Shown one piece after another: positions 6,551 to 15,000 of a DNA stretch of 33,806 nt. Within the stretch, counting starts at the first letter, position 1. Every line of letters begins with the position of its first letter. The notes beneath the pieces were generated by a model. It had not been told where the DNA came from. It saw only the letters and a list, made by a program, of their open reading frames with translations, and made no database searches. The stretch is from positions 1 through 33,806 of the forward strand of contig SCVO01000044.1 in the NCBI GenBank assembly GCA_004322465.1, read 5' to 3'. The translations under genes were made by a program, and so were the position numbers. Origin of the DNA: Candidatus Nitrosotenuis sp. GTDB taxonomy: Archaea > Thermoproteota > Nitrososphaeria > Nitrososphaerales > Nitrosopumilaceae.

Positions 6551-7362
6551 GATTCTATCTTACAGCTCCAGCCACTGTTTCTGATTTTTCGTGCCATGAT
6601 AATTGGAGTTATTATCAAAAGAGGAATCGTTACTGCGATTAGTACCGTTTGAATCTGTGTGATTGCCAACGTAAACGCAATTGCCCCGGTCGCACTGACA
6701 AACAATGAAAGAAATGTCCCCGCGCACGTCGGACACGCAATGAACAGACCTGTTATTGCGGCTATTCCTCCAATACCTGTGTTCTTTTTCAAAATGGAAA
6801 ATGCGTTTACCGCAATTGACATGTTTAGTCCAACCAAATATGAGACAATTATCTGCAAAATCAAGTTTATTGGAATTATTTGCAGTCCTACATGCTCTGT
6901 GATGTATACGATAATCTTGGGCACGTAGCCAATTTCTCCGCAGCAGGGGGTTATGTGTGCCGACGGCACAATCACATCATAATGTTTTGAGAAAATGACA
7001 TCCGGTTGGTACACTAGGATTCCTGACGTGAGGGCAAAAAATATCCCATATGACACGAATGTTATTAAAAACACCTTTCTTGACTTGGCATTCCATGTGA
7101 TTGATGCAACAATTGTCATGAGCCCTCCTTCGTTTTTGAGAATTTTCTGCTTGTGGTACTGATACATGCCATATGCTATTGCGCCAAGTGCCACAAGAAG
7201 CATTATGTAAAATGCCACCCCTAGCCTCTTAATTGCAGTTATTGCGTCTGGAGTGATTACGGTTCCTCCAAGTCTTGCATATATCAAAAATAAAATGCCT
7301 ATGCTGGCAAAGCCCAATGTGATTAAAAGTCTGCCATCGCGTCCTGCATCGTCTTTTGACAT
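6547..7362 (-). CDS. Polytopic membrane protein with CC and CPTC motifs (271 aa)
   Basis: About seven hydrophobic segments run through the protein (roughly 12-30, 48-66, 97-117, 155-180, 195-215, 220-240, 243-258). A loop at 137-143 carries TPCCGE (Cys140, Cys141), and a membrane-edge motif ACPTCAG holds Cys210 and Cys213; Cys267 is near the C terminus. CxxC within membrane segments recalls CcdA/DsbD-like electron carriers or metal-handling membrane proteins, but the overall sequence does not let me call either. Promoter: minus-strand GATTTAATC about 26 bp before the ATG. It follows a zinc-ribbon gene on the same strand. Function unknown; redox or copper handling is a hypothesis. Confidence 0.75.
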   Translation of the reverse strand: MSKDDAGRDGRLLITLGFASIGILFLIYARLGGTVITPDAITAIKRLGVAFYIMLLVALGAIAYGMYQYHKQKILKNEGGLMTIVASITWNAKSRKVFLITFVSYGIFFALTSGILVYQPDVIFSKHYDVIVPSAHITPCCGEIGYVPKIIVYITEHVGLQIIPINLILQIIVSYLVGLNMSIAVNAFSILKKNTGIGGIAAITGLFIACPTCAGTFLSLFVSATGAIAFTLAITQIQTVLIAVTIPLLIITPIIMARKIRNSGWSCKIES

Positions 7363-7436
7363 TATTACTGCCTGATTCGCGGTATGATTAAATCGTATCT
7401 TTAAAAATTAAAGCCTAAAGAAATTTGGACACTCTG

Positions 7437-7628
7437 TCATGCGCAACAAAGTGTTTTTTTGAATTCTTCTACATTTCTTGCGAATTTACATTCCTTGCAT
7501 ACGTGCCAAGTTCGGTTTTTTAGTATCTTCAGCGTTGCGTCATAGCTGACAGAATACATCTTTCCGCCGCATGCCGGACACGGTAATGGTACATCAATTT
7601 GCATATTCTGTTTTGTGCTTTTTTGCAT
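7437..7628 (-). CDS. Small zinc-ribbon protein (63 aa)
   Basis: Two CxxC knuckles, CPACGG (Cys17, Cys20) and CKECKF (Cys44, Cys47), separated by 23 residues form a standard zinc ribbon. The peptide ends with an unusual Cys-Cys pair (TLCCA). There is no enzymatic domain, so a nucleic-acid-binding or adaptor role is likely. It lies 74 bp upstream of the Cys-containing membrane protein on the same strand, with a TATA-like element before that gene, so the two are probably transcribed separately. A divergent gene (DUF151) begins at 7709. Confidence 0.7.
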   Translation of the reverse strand: MQKSTKQNMQIDVPLPCPACGGKMYSVSYDATLKILKNRTWHVCKECKFARNVEEFKKTLCCA

Positions 7629-7708
7629 TTAAGCGCCGCGTAGGACTGATAACTTATTCATTTTTTGAACAGCATTGTATGTTTATAAGAAATCAGGTGC
7701 ACTGATAA

Positions 7709-8137
7709 TTGTTGGATATAGATCAAAAAGAAGAGCCGGATTATTCCACAACAAAAATTACTCATGTCGGGTTTATTGATCCGTACGCGCTGGAGGGAAT
7801 AATCATTCTCCAGTCTGATGACAAAAAAGAATTTCACATGAGGGCGTTTTCTGGCGAAGTGGCAAGGCACATCAAAAGTTTTGTTGAGGGAAAGCGCGAC
7901 AACCTTCCTACCATATACAACATGATTGAGCAGCTCTGCGAGGAAAACGAACTGTATCTGGTAAAGGTCAAAGTGTACGAGAGCGGTAGCGTCTTGCGGG
8001 CAAATCTTTACTTTACCGGCAAAAAGGACATCGTTCTTAGGAATTATCGGGCATCTGACGCCGTGGCGCTTGGAGTATTTTACAACATCCCGATTCTTGT
8101 GAGAAAAACACTCCTAAAGAAAAGTCTGGAAGTCTAG
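7709..8137 (+). CDS. Bifunctional nuclease family protein (DUF151)
   Basis: The C-terminal block RNYRASDAVALGVFYNIPI matches the conserved SDAIALA-type motif of DUF151 proteins, found across archaea, bacteria and plants and reported to have RNase and DNase activity in plants. The 142-residue length fits a single domain. Start is TTG 7709 or the adjacent in-frame TTG 7712. A TTTATAAG box at 7682-7689 is about 24 bp upstream, giving a leaderless mRNA. The TAG stop interlocks with the stop of the convergent purP. The in vivo role in archaea is unknown. Confidence 0.85.
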   Translation: MLDIDQKEEPDYSTTKITHVGFIDPYALEGIIILQSDDKKEFHMRAFSGEVARHIKSFVEGKRDNLPTIYNMIEQLCEENELYLVKVKVYESGSVLRANLYFTGKKDIVLRNYRASDAVALGVFYNIPILVRKTLLKKSLEV

Positions 8138-9231
8138 GTGAGAATTTCTGCCAGTCTTCCTTCTTGGCTTGCCCTTTTGATTTCCATTGCTATTCTTCTT
8201 CCTATCCCAAACGTTTCGCCGTACTGGTATTTTGTATATGGCGAGGTTGTCGCAACGATTGGGTTTCCGGGTACCCTGAGCGATACATCATACACTACTA
8301 GCTCCAAGTCCTTGGTAATGACACTCTGAAGTGAAAACGGGCCAATTATCCCTGGAGGGTATGCCTTCTTTACGCCTGCTACGAACTTGTCTCCCATCTT
8401 GAGCACCTTTTCAAGCAGTGATTCTCGTATGCTAGCTGGGGTGTGGCCAACTTCGATGTTCTGTATGTCAACGTTGATGTCAAGCTGCTGCTTTGCTGGA
8501 ATTGCGTTATAGTCGTGCACGTTGGTTTGCAGCCTTCGCTCTATTCCGATAAAGTCTACTTGGTCTGATATGGGAGTGTGAAAATAATTAAAGTTCATGT
8601 ATGTTCCGATTACCAGTTCCTCAATGCTTGCCTTTTTGAGATCCTCTCTGGATATGATTCCTTTTTTTATTTTTTCTTCTGATTTTATTTTGTAATCCGC
8701 ATATGACGACACTGTGAAAAACGCCCGCTCTAGTTTTCTGCCTTTTTCTTGGACTTTTACAATTGCAGGTCTGTCGATGTCTTTTGGATTTTTGAAAAGC
8801 TTTGGATATCTGACATTTGATTTTTCTAGCAGGTAGTACTGGTTTTTCTTGTTGCCTCGTTCTTCTGCTTGGAACAATGTTCTGTTCCCAAAAATTGGCA
8901 CCTTGAACTTGCTCTCTATGGTCTCGTATCCCAAATATGCCGTTAGCGCCCTATGTGGGACGATTATGGTGTTTGTGTCAACTAGATATTTTTGCATCTT
9001 TTGCGATGCCATGTCTTTGAAGTCATTAACCACGACGATCTCATCTGCAATTCTTCCAAATCTTCGATATGGGACGTCTCTTCCCTTTTGGCAAATTACG
9101 ACTGTCTTTAGGCCCTCGTCTTTTGCTCCATCCATTACCTCCAGTGCCGAATGGCTTCCCAAAACGCCGATCCTAAAATCAGAATACTTGTCTGCGATTT
9201 TGTGAATTTCTACAGGCTTTATCATGGACAA
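8134..9231 (-). CDS. purP: PurP-type formate-dependent AICAR ligase
   Basis: PurP uses ATP and formate to convert AICAR to FAICAR, the archaeal replacement for the folate-dependent PurH transformylase. The 365-aa length, an N-terminal FRIGVLGSHSALEVMDGAKD nucleotide-site region, IIVPHRALTAYLGY, FGNRTLFQAEERGNK, FNYFHTPISDQVDFIGIERR, PPGIIGPFSLQSV and the C-terminal YGETFGIGRRIAMEIK all fit the ATP-grasp-like PurP family. Start: TTG 9231 lies about 26 bp after a minus-strand TTTAATTATATTACC box; ATG 9225 is the alternative. Five other purine genes lie downstream in the window. Some archaea carry several PurP paralogues, so activity is likely but not certain for this copy. Confidence 0.93.
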   Translation of the reverse strand: MSMIKPVEIHKIADKYSDFRIGVLGSHSALEVMDGAKDEGLKTVVICQKGRDVPYRRFGRIADEIVVVNDFKDMASQKMQKYLVDTNTIIVPHRALTAYLGYETIESKFKVPIFGNRTLFQAEERGNKKNQYYLLEKSNVRYPKLFKNPKDIDRPAIVKVQEKGRKLERAFFTVSSYADYKIKSEEKIKKGIISREDLKKASIEELVIGTYMNFNYFHTPISDQVDFIGIERRLQTNVHDYNAIPAKQQLDINVDIQNIEVGHTPASIRESLLEKVLKMGDKFVAGVKKAYPPGIIGPFSLQSVITKDLELVVYDVSLRVPGNPIVATTSPYTKYQYGETFGIGRRIAMEIKRASQEGRLAEILT

Positions 9232-9327
9232 ATTTACTGCAAATCCATGGTAATATAATTAAACATCTGCTAACTGGGCTTTGAGTACGTTCAGAGATTA
9301 AAATAATCCCGTCACAAAATAATACCA

Positions 9328-9882
9328 ATGAAGCTTGTGATTGGAATTACCGGAAGCACGGGAGTAGTTTACGGTGTACGGATACTTGAAGCCTTGAAAG
9401 AATACGGGATCGAAACCCACCTAATCATCACGGAATGGGCAAAAAAATGCCTCGCACTTGAGACAAGCTACAAGCTTGACGACGTAAAAAATCTGGCAAC
9501 TCAGTATTCTGACGACTCTAATCTGGCATCTGGGATCTCAAGCGGCACGTACAAAACGGACGGGATGATTGTAATTCCCTGCAGCATGAAAACACTTTCT
9601 GGCATAGCAAACGGTTATGACGAAACACTTGTGGCGCGTGCAGCCGGAGTCACACTAAAGGAATCACGGAGGCTGATTCTGGTGACAAGGGAGACCCCTC
9701 TTACTGCCATCAATTTGGAAAACATGCTCAAGCTTGCACGGCTCGGGGTGGTGATATTGCCTCCAGTTCCGGGATTCTATACAAAGCCAAAATCCATTGA
9801 ACAAATCATTGATCATACTGTTGGAAAATGCCTTGACCAGTTCAACATTGAACATACTTTATACAAAAGATGGGGAACTTAG
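9328..9882 (+). CDS. ubiX: Flavin prenyltransferase UbiX
   Basis: UbiX joins dimethylallyl phosphate to FMN to make prenylated FMN, the cofactor of UbiD-type decarboxylases. The N-terminal GITGSTGVVYGVRILEAL is the flavin-binding Rossmann start. VIPCSMKTLSGIANGYDETLVARA and VTRETPLTAINLENMLKLARLG are UbiX signatures, and PPVPGFYTKP is the usual C-terminal loop. At 184 aa it is complete. A TATA-like GATTAAAATAA near 9296-9306 gives a leaderless ATG. No ubiD is in this window. In archaea the pair can serve quinone or mevalonate-branch decarboxylation. It precedes an SRPBCC gene by 6 bp. Confidence 0.95.
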   Translation: MKLVIGITGSTGVVYGVRILEALKEYGIETHLIITEWAKKCLALETSYKLDDVKNLATQYSDDSNLASGISSGTYKTDGMIVIPCSMKTLSGIANGYDETLVARAAGVTLKESRRLILVTRETPLTAINLENMLKLARLGVVILPPVPGFYTKPKSIEQIIDHTVGKCLDQFNIEHTLYKRWGT

Positions 9883-9888
9883 CCAGTA

Positions 9889-10314
9889 TTGCAAGTTCAC
9901 ATTGAAAAGATGATCAATGCGGAGCGCCATCATGTCTTTGATATCGTGGCAAACTTTGAAAACCTCCAAAACATTCTGCCCCGGTATTTTCCATCCGTTA
10001 GAATTCGCTCCGTTAGAGAGAACACTGCGATAGTCGAAGAACACTTGCGGCTTGGCGACAAGGAATTCATAATGATGACAAAACACATCACGAAATACCC
10101 TGAGATGCACGAGATTTTTGTAATCGGCGGCGACGCAAAGGGGACTCATATCACAGAAAAATACGAAAAAATAGGCGATACTACAAAACTAGTAGTCGAT
10201 GCAGACATCAAACTGGGAGGATTTTTGAAAATTTTATCAGTATTTTCCAGGAAAAAGATCAAAACCGAGTTTAATCAAATAATTGATGAGTTTACCAAAC
10301 TGGCAGAGAATTAG
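9889..10314 (+). CDS. SRPBCC (START/polyketide-cyclase-like) protein
   Basis: The 141-residue sequence has the helix-grip layout of SRPBCC proteins: a first strand with an INAERHHVFDIVANFENLQN helix, a central sheet including THITEKYEKIGDTTKLVVDADI, and a long C-terminal helix from about 113 onward. Members bind lipids, quinones or polyketides (for example the Coq10-type quinone chaperones), or act as cyclases. The TTG start is only 6 bp after the ubiX stop, so it is likely cotranscribed, hinting at a quinone or isoprenoid link (inference). Its TAG stop interlocks with the tatA stop. Confidence 0.78.
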   Translation: MQVHIEKMINAERHHVFDIVANFENLQNILPRYFPSVRIRSVRENTAIVEEHLRLGDKEFIMMTKHITKYPEMHEIFVIGGDAKGTHITEKYEKIGDTTKLVVDADIKLGGFLKILSVFSRKKIKTEFNQIIDEFTKLAEN

Positions 10315-10511
10315 TCTTTCTTTTCTTTTAGGTCTTTGAGTTCTTTTTCTGATTCTATTTTTCCCTTTTCAAATTCGCCCTTGGATCTTCCTAACGTTCT
10401 TGCTAGTTCTGGAATTTTCTTTGCGCCAAATATCAAAACTGCCGCTGCAATAATGATGAAAATCCATTCTGAGCCGCCAGGCATGGCGTTTGCGATATTT
10501 TGTAATATCAT
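10311..10511 (-). CDS. tatA: Twin-arginine translocase subunit TatA
   Basis: TatA forms the pore ring of the Tat system, which exports folded proteins. The 66-aa product has a short N-terminal transmembrane helix (EWIFIIIAAAVLIFGAKKIPE, about 15-35), the FGxKK-IPELAR hinge with amphipathic helix (RTLGRSKGEFEKG), and a charged Lys/Glu tail. A minus-strand GACTTAAATC box near 10540-10547 is the likely promoter. tatC lies 4.7 kb away on the same strand, separated by the kdp operon. Confidence 0.93.
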   Translation of the reverse strand: MILQNIANAMPGGSEWIFIIIAAAVLIFGAKKIPELARTLGRSKGEFEKGKIESEKELKDLKEKKD

Positions 10512-10712
10512 TGCTAATTACCATTATTGCTGGATTCAGATTTAAGTCTTTTATCGTGTTTGTCCCGAATTATCATGGCCTAGTTAAAGCCTCTACTAGT
10601 TTTAGCATCAACATAATTGTGAACTAATAAAAAATTCAAGAATTCTGATTTTTCATATGAAACCTTCAACATCTTGAAATAGTTTTCTGATGGCGTCAAA
10701 AAGTTGCTAATT

Positions 10713-10736
10713 AAGTTTGTTAACATCGATAAACTT
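10713..10736. promoter_or_regulatory. Inverted repeat upstream of kdpA, possible operator
   Basis: AAGTTT and AAACTT are separated by 12 bases, a spacing of half-sites that would suit a dimeric regulator. The centre is about 67 bp before the kdpA ATG, with AT-rich sequence around it that could also supply a TATA element. Six-base arms can arise by chance, so this is a hypothesis. Confidence 0.3.
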
Positions 10737-10745
10737 GAAATAGAT

Positions 10746-10773
10746 GGATCTTGCGTAGCAGGCGATCCAAGAT
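10746..10773 (+). promoter_or_regulatory. Possible hairpin in the kdpA leader
   Basis: ATCTTG (10748-10753) can pair with CAAGAT (10768-10773), or alternatively GGATC (10746-10750) with GATCC (10764-10768). The two pairings exclude each other. They lie 18-46 bases before the kdpA ATG, so if transcription starts upstream they would be in the mRNA leader. This suggests, but does not show, leader-based control. Confidence 0.25.
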
Positions 10774-10791
10774 GCAAAAAACAATATTGCG

Positions 10792-12417
10792 ATGGAAGTA
10801 TCAGTGACCTATGTGGACCTGATACAGCTTCTAGTAGTTCTGTTGGGATCTCTGTCGCTAGCAGTAATTTTTGGAAAATATCTCGCAAGGATGATCATAT
10901 ATGAAAAAAGACCACTGGAAAAAACTCTTGGCAGGGTGGAGAATGAATTCTACAAACTAATTGGCATTGATAAATATCAACAAATGACGTGGAGACAGTA
11001 TTTTCTTGCTCTTGTAGTAACCAATTTCATTGCAGCCTGTTTTCTTTTTGGAGTGCTGGTCTTTCAAGATCTCCTCCCACTGTCCCCGAAATCTGGATTG
11101 TCATTAGATTTGGCGTTTCATACCGCTGCATCATTTGTGACCAATACTGATATCCAGCATTATGTGGGTGACAAACAACTATCGATATTTTCGCAAATGG
11201 TCGGACTGACATTTATGATGTTTGTGGCTCCTGCAACTGGAATTTCAGCAGCGTTTGCATTTATTCGCGGTTTTATTAGAAAGGATTTTGGTCTGGGCAA
11301 TTTTTACGTCGATTTCATAAGGGTGATAATCACATTTTTGCTCCCAGTAGCATTTGTTTCTGCCATATTGCTGATGGTTCTTGGAGTCCCACAAACCCTA
11401 GAGTCTTCCATTACCGTACAAACGCTTGAAGGTGCACCTCAAACCATCACAATGGGTCCGATTGCATCTCTGGAATCAATAAAGGAATTTGGTAGCAACG
11501 GAGGCGGGTTTTTTGGTTCAAACTCTGCGCACCCATTTGAGAACCCAAACGGACTATCAAACATATTTGAAATAATTTTGATGTTGAGCATTCCATTTTC
11601 ATTTCCGATAGCATATGCTCATCTTCTTGGAAAAGGAAGGGGCGTCTCAATTCTTGTGGTGATGATTACTGGATTTGGAATATTGTTGATAGTTGGATTG
11701 CTTACTCAAAGTGGTCCTGCTGGACTGGAAACACGATTTGGAAGCTTTGGAAGTGTCTTGTTTAACATATCATCAATTGCAACAAACACGGGAGCCGCAA
11801 ACTCTGCACTAATTGGCATGTCGCCAGATGCAATAATTTCTCTTCTTGTAGCCATGTTCATTCAAGCAATCCCGGGCGCTGATGGAACTGGAATGATGAC
11901 TATGATCGTCTATGTTGTTCTGACTCTGTTTATAGTTGGACTGATGGTTGGCAAGACTCCTGAATTTATGAGCATGAAGATAAACTCTAGGGACATCAAG
12001 TTAGCTGTTTTTGTGTTCTTGATCCACCCCGCAATAATTTTGATTCCAACTGTAATTGCATACACAAATGGCGATGCGCAACAATTACTTGGAAGTACAA
12101 CACCAATGACGTTTACACAAGTGTTGTACGAATACACGTCGTCAGCTTCTAACAACGGTTCTGATTATCTCGGCGCATCTGCAGACACTCCATTCTGGAA
12201 TCTATCTACAGCACTGGTTGTGATTGTGGGTAGGTACGTACCACTAGGATTGATGTTGGCAATTGCCGGCTCTTTTACGATTAAAGACAGAAAAGAGGTA
12301 GTGGAGCCAATCCGGACGCAAGGACCAGTATTTACAAGCGTGCTTTTGATCATGACGTTTCTTCTTACTGTGCTTACGTTCTTTCCGTTTCTTATCATGG
12401 GACCATTTTCAATTTAG
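10792..12417 (+). CDS. kdpA: Potassium-transporting ATPase subunit KdpA
   Basis: KdpA is the K+-selective channel subunit of the KdpFABC pump. The 541 residues form about ten membrane helices with four pore loops: VTNTDIQHYVG (116-125), EFGSNGGGFFGSNSAHPFENPN (232-253), ATNTGAANSAL and SSASNNGSDYLG. The NGGGFF..NSAHPFENP block is diagnostic. It is the first gene of a compact operon: kdpB starts 5 bp after this stop. No KdpD/KdpE two-component gene is adjacent, so control must come from elsewhere or from the upstream dyads. The operon sits between tatA and tatC, suggesting insertion. Confidence 0.97.
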   Translation: MEVSVTYVDLIQLLVVLLGSLSLAVIFGKYLARMIIYEKRPLEKTLGRVENEFYKLIGIDKYQQMTWRQYFLALVVTNFIAACFLFGVLVFQDLLPLSPKSGLSLDLAFHTAASFVTNTDIQHYVGDKQLSIFSQMVGLTFMMFVAPATGISAAFAFIRGFIRKDFGLGNFYVDFIRVIITFLLPVAFVSAILLMVLGVPQTLESSITVQTLEGAPQTITMGPIASLESIKEFGSNGGGFFGSNSAHPFENPNGLSNIFEIILMLSIPFSFPIAYAHLLGKGRGVSILVVMITGFGILLIVGLLTQSGPAGLETRFGSFGSVLFNISSIATNTGAANSALIGMSPDAIISLLVAMFIQAIPGADGTGMMTMIVYVVLTLFIVGLMVGKTPEFMSMKINSRDIKLAVFVFLIHPAIILIPTVIAYTNGDAQQLLGSTTPMTFTQVLYEYTSSASNNGSDYLGASADTPFWNLSTALVVIVGRYVPLGLMLAIAGSFTIKDRKEVVEPIRTQGPVFTSVLLIMTFLLTVLTFFPFLIMGPFSI

Positions 12418-12422
12418 GGGTA

Positions 12423-14519
12423 ATGGATTTGATACAAAATATCGTTAATGGGCAAATACTGAGAGATTCAATTCTAAAGCTAAATCCGCTTTATCTGGCA
12501 AAAAATAACGCGGTAATGTTTACCGTGGAGGTTGGATTTCTCCTAGTTCTTGGCATTGCGTTTTTCCCAGGAATTTCAGAGTTTGTCAATCAAACTCAGG
12601 AACTGTATTTTGCCATTGCCGGAATCCTCATTCTGACTGTCTGGTTTGCTACGTTTTCTGAAGCACTATCTGAGGCGCAGGCAAAAGCTAAAGTCGACTC
12701 ATTAAAAAATCTTGAAAAAGAGGTTCTGGCCAAAAAACTGGAACATGGAAACGAGGTGGAGGTAAAATCGACCAGTCTCAAACCTGGCGATAGAGTGCGA
12801 GTCTATGCCGGACAAATCGTTCCAAGAGACGGAATGGTGATTGATGGGAAAGCGTTTGTTGATGAGTCTATGATGACTGGTGAGTCAAACCCAGTCTTTA
12901 AAGAAAAAGACGATAACGTTCTTGGCGGAACAAAGGTGGCAAGCGATAGCCTCGTAATAGAAATTACCGCAGAGGCAGGAAAGAGCTTTTTAGATCAAAT
13001 GGTGGGACTAATCGAGAATGCGACAAGACCAAAAACTCAAAATGAAATCGCGCTGACTATTTTGCTTGCCGGCTTGTCGATAATTTTCATAACTGTGGTT
13101 GGCACTTTGCTGTTCTTTGCAAATTTTCTTGGTTACAAAGTAGACATTGCGGTTCTTATCGCATTATTGGTTGCGCTCATGCCTACGACTATTGGCGGTT
13201 TGCTTCCAGCAATTGGTGTCGCTGGAATTAACCGGCTAGCTCGAGACAATATTGTTGTAAAATCTGGCAAAGGTATCGAGTCTGCAGGAGATTGCGAAGT
13301 CTTGATTTTAGACAAGACCGGCACCATAACGGAAGGCACCCGCCGTGCAATAGAGTTCACCCCGATGGAAAAATTCACAGAGCAAGATGTCGGGCAAGCC
13401 GCATACGCTGCATCCATAAACGATTCAACATTTGAAGGAAAATCTATAATTGAATTGGCTGAGGACAAAAACATTGTTCCTCCACTGATAGATCAAATCC
13501 TTACTGCCAAATCAATAGAGTTTAGCTCCGAAACTAAATTCAGTGGGATCGAATTTCTCCGAGGCAAAAAATTACCTGCTAGAGCGTCGGACACTAGTCC
13601 AAGGACTAAAGTTTCTGACAAATTATACGAATTGGAAGAATCAGACAAGGAAATCAGGATACTAAAGGGATCTGTTGAGTCCATGCTGAAAATATCAGCC
13701 TGTACAAATGAAGCAGAACTAAAGTGGAAAGCCCAGGAAATATCAAAAATAGGTGGAACCCCACTTGCAGTCTCAATTAATGATGAAATAATTGGACTGG
13801 TGACACTCAAAGACAATCTCAAAGAGAACATCCGTGAAAAATTAAACGAAGTGCGCACTACTGGGATTACTACAATCATGATTACTGGAGATAATCATCT
13901 TACTGCCCAAGTGATAGCACGAGAAGCATCCATTGACGAAGTGGTATCTGAGGCAAAGCCAACTGATAAGCTAAATCGAGTAATTCTGGAACAATCTAAA
14001 GGGCACGTAGTTGGCATGGTGGGTGATGGCACAAACGATGCTCCAGCACTTGCAAAAGCAGATGTTGGCTTGGCAATGAATCGTGGAACTGCAGCTGCAC
14101 GCGATGCTGCAAATATGATAGATTTGGATTCTGATCCATCCAAGATTCTAAAGGTAGTAAAGCTTGGAAAGCAGCTTCTCATGACACGTGGCGCAATCAC
14201 CACGTTTAGCATAGCAAACGATGTTGCCAAATATTTTACAATTTTGCCTGCCATCTTCATGAAAGATAATCCACGACTTGAGGTACTCAACATAATGCAG
14301 CTTCATAGTCCAGAATCCGCAGTTCTGTCTACTCTGATATTTAATGCGGCAATAATCCCGCTTTTGATTCCATTGTCATTGAAAGGCATCAAATTCAAAG
14401 CAGAATCAACACAAAAAATATTTCTCAAAAACATGCTCGTGTATGGAATTGGAGGTACGATACTTCCATTTGTTGGAATAAAGGCAATTGATATGCTGTT
14501 ATCATTGGTCGTGAGGTAA
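12423..14519 (+). CDS. kdpB: Potassium-transporting ATPase ATP-binding subunit KdpB
   Basis: KdpB is the P-type ATPase that powers K+ uptake through KdpA. Visible motifs are the actuator TGES (MMTGESNPV, about 155-163), the phosphorylation site DKTGTITEG with Asp297, MITGDNHLTAQ, and the hinge GDGTNDAPALAKADVGLAMNRGTAAARDAANMIDLDSDP. Several membrane helices flank these, including LMPTTIGGLLPAIGVAGINR. The length of 698 aa is close to the bacterial enzyme. It lies 5 bp after kdpA, with only a GGGGT run in between, and 1 bp before kdpC. Confidence 0.97.
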   Translation: MDLIQNIVNGQILRDSILKLNPLYLAKNNAVMFTVEVGFLLVLGIAFFPGISEFVNQTQELYFAIAGILILTVWFATFSEALSEAQAKAKVDSLKNLEKEVLAKKLEHGNEVEVKSTSLKPGDRVRVYAGQIVPRDGMVIDGKAFVDESMMTGESNPVFKEKDDNVLGGTKVASDSLVIEITAEAGKSFLDQMVGLIENATRPKTQNEIALTILLAGLSIIFITVVGTLLFFANFLGYKVDIAVLIALLVALMPTTIGGLLPAIGVAGINRLARDNIVVKSGKGIESAGDCEVLILDKTGTITEGTRRAIEFTPMEKFTEQDVGQAAYAASINDSTFEGKSIIELAEDKNIVPPLIDQILTAKSIEFSSETKFSGIEFLRGKKLPARASDTSPRTKVSDKLYELEESDKEIRILKGSVESMLKISACTNEAELKWKAQEISKIGGTPLAVSINDEIIGLVTLKDNLKENIREKLNEVRTTGITTIMITGDNHLTAQVIAREASIDEVVSEAKPTDKLNRVILEQSKGHVVGMVGDGTNDAPALAKADVGLAMNRGTAAARDAANMIDLDSDPSKILKVVKLGKQLLMTRGAITTFSIANDVAKYFTILPAIFMKDNPRLEVLNIMQLHSPESAVLSTLIFNAAIIPLLIPLSLKGIKFKAESTQKIFLKNMLVYGIGGTILPFVGIKAIDMLLSLVVR

Positions 14520-14520
14520 T

Positions 14521-15000
14521 ATGGAAAGTAGTAAAGCCAAAATATTTTCTCCTGCTATTAAGACTGTCATACTAATGATAGTTGTAACTGGAGTGGCTTA
14601 TCCAATTCTTGTCATGATAGCTGGTCAGTCAGTGTTGCCAGAGCAGTCAAATGGAAGCCTTGTTGATGTCGACGGAAAAATCATTGGCTCTAAACTGCTA
14701 GCACAAGAGTTTACCTCGCCCAAATTCTTTCATTCACGAGCTGCATCTGAATCCGCATCCGGAGTAGATCCACACATAACAAAAGACTCTGCACTATCTC
14801 AGATACAAGGAATCAGTGATGCCACTGGAATTCCCATAAACCATTTGACGACAATAGTGGAGCTAGATATCGCACAAAACAATGCTGCAAACTGGTTGGC
14901 GTTTTCACCAGAATATGCCAACGTCTTAAAGTTGAACCTAGAGTTGGTAAAACAATACCCTGAAATTTATTCGGAATTCCTGAATGCTGGAGGAAAGTAG
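14521..15000 (+). CDS. kdpC: Potassium-transporting ATPase subunit KdpC
   Basis: KdpC is the single-span accessory subunit that stabilises the Kdp complex and aids ATP binding. The N-terminal helix (about 10-35, VILMIVVTGVAYPILVMIAG) carries the family's YP turn. NGSLVDVDGKIIGSKLLAQEFTSPKFFHSR, SGVDPHITKDSAL and the NHLTTIVE-like block are the KdpC core. At 159 aa it is slightly shorter than the E. coli protein. A GAGGT Shine-Dalgarno-like site, about 3 bases from the ATG, overlaps the end of kdpB. Its stop directly abuts the ATG of the KdpF-like peptide. Confidence 0.96.
   Translation: MESSKAKIFSPAIKTVILMIVVTGVAYPILVMIAGQSVLPEQSNGSLVDVDGKIIGSKLLAQEFTSPKFFHSRAASESASGVDPHITKDSALSQIQGISDATGIPINHLTTIVELDIAQNNAANWLAFSPEYANVLKLNLELVKQYPEIYSEFLNAGGK
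14989..14993 (+). promoter_or_regulatory. Shine-Dalgarno site before the KdpF-like peptide
   Basis: GGAGG ends 7 bases before ATG 15001, inside the 3' end of kdpC. This is one of the clearest ribosome-binding sites in a window where most first genes are leaderless, and it argues that the short downstream ORF is translated. Confidence 0.6.

Larger units (their letters stand above)
10512..10791. other. 280-bp intergenic region between tatA and kdpA
   Basis: This gap holds the tatA promoter at its left end and the kdp control region at its right. It is AT-rich and has no convincing gene; a minus-strand ORF crossing 10580-10888 runs into kdpA and has no family signature. The right third contains two dyads, described separately. 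Confidence 0.7.

Noticed and set aside
10580-10888. Minus-strand ORF of 102 codons upstream of and into kdpA
   Set aside because: It overlaps the start of kdpA, has no family signature and no promoter placement.
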